Positions 1 through 6,382 of a stretch of 64,000 nucleotides of DNA are shown here, in pieces. A program made the translations under genes and the position numbers. Source of the DNA: JANRKN01 sp033763435 (lineage in GTDB: Bacteria > Planctomycetota > Phycisphaerae > Phycisphaerales > UBA1924); assembly GCA_033763435.1 (NCBI GenBank), contig JANRKN010000072.1, forward strand, positions 1 through 64,000. Reading direction: 5' to 3'. Position 1 is the first letter of the stretch, and every line of letters starts with the position of its first letter. Below the pieces are notes generated by a model that ran no database searches, had not been told where the DNA came from, and saw nothing but the letters and a program-made list of their open reading frames with translations.

Positions 1-37
1 GATCGGCCGGGCGGGGCCCGAAGGCGAGCGGAAGGGG

Positions 38-92
38 GCACAAGGGGGGGTTGGGCGGGGGCGGGGTGGGGCGGGGTGGGGTCGGTAGGGGT
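38..92. repeat. G-rich low-complexity tract upstream of the SRP RNA
   Basis: Runs of three to seven G separated by single C or T bases occupy the stretch before the SRP RNA (GGGGCGGGGTGGGGC-like units). It could form a G-quadruplex on the plus strand. It sits where the -35 region of the SRP RNA promoter should be and shows no recognisable -35 box. The function is unknown. Confidence 0.5.
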
Positions 93-97
93 ACGAT
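92..97 (+). promoter_or_regulatory. Candidate -10 element of the SRP RNA gene
   Basis: The hexamer TACGAT lies 8 nt before the start of the long terminal helix of the SRP RNA (position 106), the distance expected for a -10 box. The same hexamer occurs upstream of the tmRNA gene. There is no convincing -35 box. This is a sequence-based inference only. Confidence 0.45.
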
Positions 98-105
98 GAA
101 GGCGT

Positions 106-237
106 AAACCGCTTCCGACCGACGGCCGGGCCCGGTGCACGGATGGCCCGTGAACCTGGTCAGGGCTTGACCGCAGCAGCCATAAGCGGCCGTCGTCCGG
201 TGCCGCCGGTGTCCTGGCCGTCGGTCGGAAGCGGTTT
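106..237 (+). ncRNA. ffs: Bacterial small signal recognition particle RNA (4.5S-type)
   Basis: This is the RNA scaffold of the signal recognition particle, which binds Ffh and targets nascent membrane proteins to the translocase. The conserved helix 8 segment is visible at 157-180, with GGTCAGG on the 5' side and GCAGCAGCC on the 3' side. The ends form an uninterrupted helix of about 22 bp (106-127 with 216-237), and the 3' side runs into six T residues (235-240), so the RNA carries its own terminator-like end. The apex of helix 8 departs from the usual GGAA loop (see findings). The position just upstream of dnaX and a YbaB gene matches the scr-dnaX-yaaK order known in other bacteria, which supports the call. 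Exact ends are estimated to a few nucleotides. Confidence 0.88.
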
Positions 238-314
238 TTTCATGCGCAGGTTTTCCTGAGGGGGAGGCGGGCGAGGGGTCGGTTGGCAGGCCGTGGGCGA
301 TAGGATCCGCACCT

Positions 315-1565
315 ATGGCGTACATGGTCCTGGCCCGGCGGTATCGCTCGCGAGAGTTCGATCAGGTGATCGGTCAGGAGCCGATCGCGCGGACGCTGGC
401 CGCGGCGATCCGGAGCGGGCGCGTCGCGCACGCGTACCTCTTCTGCGGCACGCGGGGCGTCGGCAAGACGTCGATGGCGCGCATCTTTGCCAAGGCACTG
501 AACGGCTCGGGCGCGGGTGGGGGCGATGATGGCGGCGGTCTGCTGCCCGGGGCGCTGGGGCAGGCGGGCGCCGAGGCGGGCCATGCCGTCGACGACGCGA
601 TCATGCAGGGGCGCGACACGGACGTGATCGAGATCGACGCCGCGAGCAACACGGGCGTGGACAACGTGCGCGAGCTGATCGCCAACGCCGCGTACCGGCC
701 TTTGCGGGGCAAGTACAAGATCTACATCATCGACGAGGTTCACATGCTGTCGACGGCGGCGTTCAACGCGCTGCTCAAGACCATGGAAGAGCCCCCCGAG
801 CATGTGGTGTTCATCCTGTGCACGACCGAAACGCACAAGGTGCCCGCGACGATCCAGAGCCGGTGCCAGCGGTTTGATTTCCGCAACATCCCGACCGCGA
901 AGATCGTCGAGCACCTGTCAAGGATCTGCGCGGACGAGAAGGTTCAGGCCGAGCCCGAGCTGCTGCAGATGGTCGCACGCCTGGGCAACGGCTCGATGCG
1001 CGACGCGCTCTCGCTGCTGGATCGCGTGATGGCGACGGGCGAGAAGAGCCTCAAGGCGCGCCTGCTCGAAGAGCTTCTCGGGCTGCCCGACCGCACGCTG
1101 GTCAGCGGGCTCATCGACGCGCTGGCGTCGGGCGACGGCGGGTCGGCGCTGCGCGCGACCGACCAACTGCTCAAGCGGGGCCTTTCTGTCGATGTGCTGC
1201 TGGACACGCTGATGGACCGCTTCCGCGACCTGATGGTCATGCGCACGTGCGGGCCGGGGACGGAGCTGGTCGAACTGTCGGACGCGGTGCGGGAAGAAGA
1301 GACCGCGCGGGCCGGGCGGTTCGAGGCGGCGTCGCTGGTGCACATGATCGCGCTGTGCGAGAACGTGCAAAGGGCCGCGAAGAACAGCGCGACGCCCCGG
1401 ACGCTGCTGGAGGCGCTGGTCGTGCGGCTGAGCGTGACGGAGAAGCTGGCGGAGCTGACGCAGCTCGCGGCGACGCTGGACCGCGTGGGTCAGGCCGGGG
1501 GTCAGGGCGGGGGTACGCCGGGCGGTGCGGCGGCGACCGGAGTGCCCGCGGCAAAAAAATCCTGA
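315..1565 (+). CDS. dnaX: DNA polymerase III gamma subunit (short product of dnaX)
   Basis: This is the clamp-loader ATPase of the DNA polymerase III holoenzyme. Read in frame 0 it gives 416 aa that stop two codons after an A7 run. Visible are a Walker A motif GTRGVGKTS (residues 46-53), Walker B IIDEVHML, the sensor-1 region FILCTTE and the SRC arginine-finger motif. The Cys-rich zinc module that normally follows Walker A is replaced by a Gly-rich stretch without cysteines. The ATG at 315 has TAGGAT at 301-306, which could serve as a -10 box for a leaderless mRNA or, through AGGA, as a ribosome binding site. The gene follows the SRP RNA by about 75 nt and precedes the YbaB-family gene. The stop at 1563-1565 is judged to be one outcome of programmed frameshifting, the other being the tau form. 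Confidence 0.93.
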   Translation: MAYMVLARRYRSREFDQVIGQEPIARTLAAAIRSGRVAHAYLFCGTRGVGKTSMARIFAKALNGSGAGGGDDGGGLLPGALGQAGAEAGHAVDDAIMQGRDTDVIEIDAASNTGVDNVRELIANAAYRPLRGKYKIYIIDEVHMLSTAAFNALLKTMEEPPEHVVFILCTTETHKVPATIQSRCQRFDFRNIPTAKIVEHLSRICADEKVQAEPELLQMVARLGNGSMRDALSLLDRVMATGEKSLKARLLEELLGLPDRTLVSGLIDALASGDGGSALRATDQLLKRGLSVDVLLDTLMDRFRDLMVMRTCGPGTELVELSDAVREEETARAGRFEAASLVHMIALCENVQRAAKNSATPRTLLEALVVRLSVTEKLAELTQLAATLDRVGQAGGQGGGTPGGAAATGVPAAKKS

Positions 1566-1599
1566 CGGCGGAGCCGGCCCCGGTCGAGACCCCTCCGCC
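1539..1599 (+). promoter_or_regulatory. Programmed -1 frameshift cassette of dnaX
   Basis: Three elements sit in the order known from E. coli dnaX. An SD-like GGAG at 1539-1542 ends 10 nt before an A AAA AAA slippery heptamer at 1553-1559. A stem (GGCGGAG 1567-1573 with CTCCGCC 1593-1599) begins 7 nt after the heptamer. The frame-0 stop TGA (1563-1565) lies in the spacer. Slipping back one base leads into an open frame to 2233. Transcriptional slippage on A7 would have the same result, as known for Thermus dnaX. The elements are seen directly; their activity is inferred. Confidence 0.85.
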
Positions 1600-2233
1600 C
1601 GCGCCGACGCCGCCGAAGCCCATCGCTGAACCGACGCCTCCTGCGCCTGCACCGGCGCCCGCGGTCACTCCCCCCCCGCCACCGCCGCTGACATCACCGT
1701 CGCGGGCACCACCGGGACCCGCGACGACGCCCAGCTCGCCTGCCGCGCCCGCGGAGTTTCGGGATCGCGCGGGGGTGTGGGCGCGCGTGGCGAGCGCGGC
1801 CGAGACGCGCGCCGTGAAGATGCTGATCGAGGACTTGGAGCTTGCGTCGTTCGATGGCGAGCGCGCGACTATCAAGGCGCCGGGCGTGTTGTTCGAGGTC
1901 GCGCGCGGTCAGTCGGCGGCGCTTGAGGCGCTGATCGCGAAGGTCACCGGGCGCGCGGCGCGCGTTGAGATCGCGACCGATGACCCGCTGCCCACGGCGG
2001 CGCCCGCACCGGCGAAGGCTCGTTCCGAGCCACCGCCGCCCGTGCAGAGACGCTCGCGCGTCATCGAGGATGAGCCCGCGGCGGAGGTGATAGCTGCGCC
2101 GCCGGCCGATGAGCCGCCGTTCGGCGAGGTGCCGCTGGTCAAGGAGACACTGGCGGCATTCGAGGCCTCGCTCGGGCAGGTTCACCGCCGACCGCGCGCG
2201 GGCGGAACCGGTGGCTCGGGCGGGGCGCAGTGA
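1553..2233 (+). CDS. dnaX: Tau-specific C-terminal extension of DnaX (-1 frame)
   Basis: After a -1 shift at 1553-1559 translation continues for about 224 codons, giving a tau protein of roughly 639 aa. The extension starts with a Pro/Ala-rich linker of about 60 residues, as expected for the flexible tether of tau. A more ordered segment follows (WARVASAAETRAVKMLIEDL and a following beta-like part), then a second Pro-rich linker and a short C-terminal helix. In tau proteins this region binds the polymerase alpha subunit and the helicase; that role is assumed from the family. No independent start codon with a ribosome binding site was found, so it is treated as part of dnaX and not as a separate gene. 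It ends 31 nt before the next start codon. Confidence 0.8.
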   Translation, partial: KKILTAEPAPVETPPPAPTPPKPIAEPTPPAPAPAPAVTPPPPPPLTSPSRAPPGPATTPSSPAAPAEFRDRAGVWARVASAAETRAVKMLIEDLELASFDGERATIKAPGVLFEVARGQSAALEALIAKVTGRAARVEIATDDPLPTAAPAPAKARSEPPPPVQRRSRVIEDEPAAEVIAAPPADEPPFGEVPLVKETLAAFEASLGQVHRRPRAGGTGGSGGAQ

Positions 2234-2264
2234 GTCGAGCGGTTCGCAGTTGGGAGCGCACGAG

Positions 2265-2645
2265 ATGTTCGAGCAGATGAAGATGATGGGCGCGCTTGCG
2301 GCGCTGATGAAGGACAAAGACAAGCTGGCGGCCCGCGCGGCGAAGCTGCGTGAGGAGATGGACCGCCTGCGCGTCGAGGGTCAGGCGGGAGGCGGCGCCG
2401 TGCGGGTGGTGGTGACGGGGCGGATGAAGGTGGTGTCGGTGGATGTGAGCGGGCCTCTGGCGGCGGGGATGGCGACGGACCCGGCGACCAAGGCGCTCGC
2501 GGCGGGGCTGATTGCTGAGGGCGTGAACGACGCGCTGGGCAAGGCGCAGGAGAAACTGGCGCTCTCGGTCGAGCGCGAGGCGGCGGAGCTGGGCTTGCCA
2601 CCCGAGATGGTGCAGGGGCTGAGCCGGATGGCGCTTGGGTCTTGA
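2265..2645 (+). CDS. YbaB/EbfC family nucleoid-associated protein
   Basis: A 126-aa protein with the YbaB/EbfC layout: an N-terminal helix rich in Met and Lys (MFEQMKMMG), a coiled helix, a Gly-rich turn (GQAGGGAVRVVVTG) and a beta-hairpin leading to a C-terminal helix. Family members are small dimeric DNA-binding proteins usually encoded next to dnaX and recR. The ATG at 2265 is preferred because GGGAG lies 8 nt upstream; longer readings in this frame would run through the dnaX tau extension. The usual partner recR does not follow here. The assignment rests on size, pattern and position after dnaX. Confidence 0.88.
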   Translation: MFEQMKMMGALAALMKDKDKLAARAAKLREEMDRLRVEGQAGGGAVRVVVTGRMKVVSVDVSGPLAAGMATDPATKALAAGLIAEGVNDALGKAQEKLALSVEREAAELGLPPEMVQGLSRMALGS

Positions 2646-2799
2646 GGGGGGTCCTGAATTCGGGACCATGCCGGGGACGCGGACGGTGCGGGGAGTTTTC
2701 GGACGCACGGTGCGGGACGGGAACCGCTGGCCTTGAATGAGGCGGTGCCGGGGCCCGATGAAGGCCCGCACTATGACGACGACGATGGAGCGCAGCCGC

Positions 2800-3585
2800 A
2801 TGTCGACGATCGAGCCGTACCGCGGGATTGAGGGCGTGGAGGTGTACCCGCTGTCGCCCGCGGCGATGCGCGGCGGGCTTCGGATCACGATCTCGCCCGA
2901 CGAGGCCCCGGAGGCTGACCAGGCGACCGAAGAGGCCTGGGCCTCGATGTGCAAGCAGAACTCGCGGCTGTACGACGGCCCGGTGCTGAGCGTGCAGGGG
3001 CTCGACGCGGGCGAGGGGGGCATCGCGTCGATCCGCGCGGGGCGAGATTCGTACAAGCGACTGGTGGTTCAGCCCGCGCACAAGACCGGGACCGAGCTGC
3101 TCGCGGTGACGGGCGTGCTCACGGCGCGCGACGGGCACGGGCGCGAGTGGACGCTGCTGATCCGCCGGGGCAAGGGCACGCGGATCTATGGCAACATGTG
3201 GGAGCTGGGCCCCTCGGGCGGTATCGACCTGCCCGGGCTGGCGATGACGCCCCAGGCGCAGGGGCCCGTGACGATCGGCACCGCGGAGATTCTCGATCAG
3301 CTCAAGAGCGAGATGCACGAGGAGATCGGGCGGGACTGGCCGATCGGCGTGTCGCGTGCCGTGGCGCTGGTGCGGGACCTCAAGGCTTGTTCACTGGACA
3401 TCGTGGTGTGGGTGGAGCTGGACGCGCCGGTGGAAACGATGCGCCCGGGCGGGAGCATCGCGGACTGGGAATGCGCGGAGGCCAAGTGGGTGCGGGTGTC
3501 GGGGCTGCCCGACTTTGACCGCGAGAACGCGGGCGAGATCATCGCGCCGACGCGGGCGCTGTTCCGCACGTTTGGGTGGGTGTGA
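2800..3585 (+). CDS. Nudix-like domain protein
   Basis: The product is about 261 aa. The stretch GNMWELGPSGGID and, some 25 residues later, LKSEMHEEIG resemble the two halves of a Nudix box (G-x5-E-x7-REUxEExGU) with an insertion between them. Nudix enzymes hydrolyse nucleoside diphosphates linked to another moiety. The conserved REU is changed to SEM, so activity is uncertain. The C-terminal part (VVWVELDAP, ECAEAKWV) fits the strands that close a Nudix fold. Start choice is open: in-frame ATGs occur at 2773, 2785 and 2800. The last is taken because GGAG lies 9 nt before it. Substrate unknown. Confidence 0.6.
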   Translation: MSTIEPYRGIEGVEVYPLSPAAMRGGLRITISPDEAPEADQATEEAWASMCKQNSRLYDGPVLSVQGLDAGEGGIASIRAGRDSYKRLVVQPAHKTGTELLAVTGVLTARDGHGREWTLLIRRGKGTRIYGNMWELGPSGGIDLPGLAMTPQAQGPVTIGTAEILDQLKSEMHEEIGRDWPIGVSRAVALVRDLKACSLDIVVWVELDAPVETMRPGGSIADWECAEAKWVRVSGLPDFDRENAGEIIAPTRALFRTFGWV

Positions 3586-3606
3586 CCTGACGCCGGGCCA
3601 GTGGGG

Positions 3607-3730
3607 AGTGGCCCATGGCCACTGGGAAAACTCCGTGCGCGAGTCGCGACTCGTGAGTGGCGAGTAGGGAAGGCCGGCCCCGCGCTGAGGGGGACGGAGG
3701 CCGACTCGCGATTCGCGCTTCACGATTCGC
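3607..3730. repeat. Intergenic inverted-repeat region
   Basis: This gap before the cyclodeaminase-family gene holds nested symmetric sequences. AGTGGCC (3607-3613) pairs with GGCCACT (3617-3623) around a 3-nt loop. A perfect 14-bp palindrome, CGAGTCGCGACTCG, covers 3640-3653. A stretch rich in CGATTCGC at 3703-3730 resembles the reverse complement of 3633-3664. None is followed by a T run, so a plain terminator is unlikely. It could be a dispersed intergenic repeat or a protein-binding site. Confidence 0.45.
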
Positions 3731-3755
3731 CCTGCCTCGGCCCGTACCATCCCGC

Positions 3756-4391
3756 ATGAGCGAGTTTCGCGCCGAGGAACTGGACCGGTTGCCGCTGGGC
3801 GAGCTGCTGGCGCACGTCGCGGCCAAGAGCCCGACGCCCGGGGGCGGGGCGGTCGCGTCGGCGGTCGGGGCGCTGGGCGCGGCGCTCGGGCAGATGGTCG
3901 TTTCGTACTCGCTGGGGAAGAAGAACCTTGCGGCGCATCAGCCCGCGCTCGAGCGCGCCGCGGCGTACCTCACGAGGGCGCGAGCGCTTCTGCTGATGCT
4001 CGCGACCGAGGACGCGCAGGCGTACGGACGTGTGAACGCGCTTTCGAAGCTGCCCGAGGGCGATCCGCAGCGTGCGGGGCTTCCCGAGGCCGAGCGAGCG
4101 GCGGTCGAGGTGCCCCTGGCGGTGATGGCCGCGGCGGTGGATCTGCTGCGCGAGTTTGACGGGCTGGCGCCGATCACGAACGTGCAGCTGCACTCAGACC
4201 TGGAGATCGCGGCGATTCTCGCGGAGGCGACGGTGCGCGCGGGGGCGTGCAACGTGCGAGTGAATGCGCGTTTCTGGTCGGATCGTTCGGCGGCGGAGCG
4301 GGCGCTGGCGCAGATGGACGCGCTGATGAAGGCCGGGGCGGAGCGGTTGCCAGTGGTGGAATCCCGCTGCCGGCCCGCGGCATCGAAGTAG
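3756..4391 (+). CDS. Cyclodeaminase/cyclohydrolase family protein (FTCD C-terminal/FchA type)
   Basis: A 211-aa all-helical protein carrying the family signature SPTPGGGAVASAVGALGAAL near residues 29-48. Family members act on one-carbon tetrahydrofolate derivatives, either removing ammonia from formimido-THF or opening methenyl-THF. The sequence alone does not separate the two. Length fits the stand-alone form. The ATG at 3756 is chosen because the upstream frame is repeat-like intergenic DNA and because TACCAT (3745-3750) lies 5 nt before it, suggesting a leaderless transcript; there is no Shine-Dalgarno sequence. The phosphatase gene follows after 23 nt and may be cotranscribed. Confidence 0.85.
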   Translation: MSEFRAEELDRLPLGELLAHVAAKSPTPGGGAVASAVGALGAALGQMVVSYSLGKKNLAAHQPALERAAAYLTRARALLLMLATEDAQAYGRVNALSKLPEGDPQRAGLPEAERAAVEVPLAVMAAAVDLLREFDGLAPITNVQLHSDLEIAAILAEATVRAGACNVRVNARFWSDRSAAERALAQMDALMKAGAERLPVVESRCRPAASK

Positions 4392-4414
4392 CGCCGTCGG
4401 AAGGAGCGTTCGCC

Positions 4415-5752
4415 GTGCGCGTCGATGATGTCAGCTTGGATCCAGGCGTGCCGGAGATGACCGATCTGATCGGCAAGCTCTCGAGCGCGCCCTCGGCCGA
4501 CGCGGTGTTTCGGTCGTTCATGGCCGGGTTCGGCAAGGTGCGCCCGGTGCACTACTTCATCGGCGTCGTGCCCGAGGACTCGGGCGACGGATTCCGCGTG
4601 ACGTACGAGGTGCCCGTCGAGGCGGTCGTGCAGGGCAACGTCGCGGCGTACCGCCAGGCGATGCCGGGCGATGTTGCGCACCTGCCCGTGCGCTCGGGCG
4701 GGTTCGTGAGCGAAGTGCTCAGGCAGCGCAAACCGCTGTTCGCGTCGGAGCTGGACCTAGCGAGCGACACGGTCTTCGGCGCGCGGCTCTCGGGGATGAA
4801 GACCTGCATGGTGCTGCCTGTGTACGAAGGCACCAAGGTGATCGAGTGGGCGCTGGCCTTCAGCCGCGTGCCCGATGCGACGATGCTCCGCGGCAACTTC
4901 ACGCAGGCGATGATCGTGGCCAACCTCGTGACGCTCGCGATCAACCACACCGACGCGATCACGCGGATCAAGCGGCTGAACATCCAGCTGCGCGATCAGT
5001 TTGATCAGGTCGCACGGCTGCAGCAGCAGCTGCTGCCCCAGCGCACGCCCGATGTGCCGGGCCTGCAGATCGCGACGAGCTATCTGACGAGCGATCAGGC
5101 GGGCGGGGACTACTTTGACTTTCTTGAGTTCCCCGGCGATCGGTGGGGCCTGTTGATCGCGGACGTTTCGGGGCACGGCGCGGCCGCGGCGACGGTGATG
5201 GCGATGATGCACGCGATCATCCACGCCTATCCCGTGCCGCACACGCTCGCCTCGCCCCGCGTGAGCCCTGATGAGATTCTCACCTATGCCAACCGGCGGC
5301 TGATGCAGTCGGGGCTCGACGGGAACTTTGTCACGGCGTGGATGGGCATCTGGGAGCCCGAGCACTCGAGGCTCACGTACAGCAACGCGGGCCATCCGCC
5401 GCCGAGACTCAAGCACCTCGGTGGGCACGGCGCGAGCGTGATCGAGCTTGATGGCGATGCGACGTTTCCGCTGGGCATTTCGGACGTGCTCGATGCGCAG
5501 AGCAGTTCGCGCGTGCTGAGGCCGGGCGAGACGCTGGTGCTGTACACCGACGGGATCACCGAGGCCTTCGACGCCTCGCGGCGGATGTTCTCGAGTGTGG
5601 GCCTGGATCGTGCGCTCGTCACGTGCTCGGGCGAGGTGGATTGCGTGATCGAGTCGGTCCACGGCGCGCTCTACGAGCACACGCGAGCCCGCACCCGCGC
5701 CGACGACCAGACGCTGGTCGCCGTCCGGCACACAGGGCTGGTCGCGCCATGA
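4415..5752 (+). CDS. GAF-like sensor with SpoIIE/PP2C-type Ser/Thr phosphatase domain
   Basis: A 445-aa protein. Residues about 15-185 look like a GAF-type sensor domain. A short coiled helix (RIKRLNIQLRDQFDQVARLQ) links to a SpoIIE/PP2C phosphatase domain with the metal-binding motifs GGDYFD (230-235) and DVSGHG (250-255) and the late motif YTDGITEAFD. Such RsbU-like enzymes dephosphorylate anti-sigma antagonists in partner-switching cascades; no partner is encoded nearby. The start is GTG 4415, 8 nt after a strong AAGGAG (4401-4406). The stop overlaps the next start in an ATGA, so the two genes are probably translationally coupled. Confidence 0.9.
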   Translation: MRVDDVSLDPGVPEMTDLIGKLSSAPSADAVFRSFMAGFGKVRPVHYFIGVVPEDSGDGFRVTYEVPVEAVVQGNVAAYRQAMPGDVAHLPVRSGGFVSEVLRQRKPLFASELDLASDTVFGARLSGMKTCMVLPVYEGTKVIEWALAFSRVPDATMLRGNFTQAMIVANLVTLAINHTDAITRIKRLNIQLRDQFDQVARLQQQLLPQRTPDVPGLQIATSYLTSDQAGGDYFDFLEFPGDRWGLLIADVSGHGAAAATVMAMMHAIIHAYPVPHTLASPRVSPDEILTYANRRLMQSGLDGNFVTAWMGIWEPEHSRLTYSNAGHPPPRLKHLGGHGASVIELDGDATFPLGISDVLDAQSSSRVLRPGETLVLYTDGITEAFDASRRMFSSVGLDRALVTCSGEVDCVIESVHGALYEHTRARTRADDQTLVAVRHTGLVAP

Positions 5753-6372
5753 GCGGGCCGGCGCGATTGATCTCGCTGCCCATGGCGGATTGGCAGAGCG
5801 CGCCCGCGCGCGAGGTGGTTCGCGGGCCGATGGTCGCGGCAGAGATCGAATCCCACGACGCCCAACGCTGGCTCGCCCTCGCGGCGCCCGGGGGCGAGGC
5901 CTCGGCGATGCTCGAGGAGATCTACGGCGCGACGGCGCGCGAGATCGAGGCCCGCGGCCCGGCCTGCTGGGCCAGCGCGCGGTGCTGTCACTTTGAAGCG
6001 ACCGGGCACCGGCTGTATGTCGCGGGCCTCGAGGCCGCGTACACCCTCGCGAGGCTCGATGAGGGCACACGCGAGAGGCTGCGGGGCAGCGCGCTCGGGC
6101 ACGCGTGGCGCGCGGGGACGTGCGCGTTCCTGTCGGGCAATCTGTGCGGGGCGCACGCGATCAAGCCCCTGGGGTGCCGGGTCTATTTCTGCGACCGCTC
6201 CGCACAGGACTGGCAGCAGGACCTCTGCGAGCGCATGCTCGCGCGCGTCCGCGAGGCGCACGACCGGACCGGGGCGGCGTATCTCTACGGCGAATGGCGC
6301 GCGCTGCTCGCCGGGATCCTGCGTGCCGGCGAGGCACGGGCGGGGGCCTCGGCGGCGTCGGAGCGGGAATAG
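5749..6372 (+). CDS. Putative zinc/iron-chelating Cys-cluster protein (YkgJ/UPF0153-like)
   Basis: A 207-aa soluble protein. Cysteines are grouped as ARCCHF, GTCAFLSGNLC and GCRVYFC, the spaced Cys pattern of the YkgJ-like family predicted to bind zinc or an iron-sulfur centre. The biochemical function of the family is unknown. The start ATG (5749) overlaps the TGA of the phosphatase gene. The ABC exporter starts 10 nt after this gene, so 4415-8314 looks like one transcription unit. Confidence 0.75.
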   Translation: MSGPARLISLPMADWQSAPAREVVRGPMVAAEIESHDAQRWLALAAPGGEASAMLEEIYGATAREIEARGPACWASARCCHFEATGHRLYVAGLEAAYTLARLDEGTRERLRGSALGHAWRAGTCAFLSGNLCGAHAIKPLGCRVYFCDRSAQDWQQDLCERMLARVREAHDRTGAAYLYGEWRALLAGILRAGEARAGASAASERE

Positions 6373-6382
6373 AGTTGCGACT

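Noticed and set aside
1247..2233. Independent gene in the second dnaX frame
   Set aside because: The part before 1553 lies over the gamma coding sequence and has biased composition, and no start with a ribosome binding site precedes the conserved part. Frameshifting explains it better.
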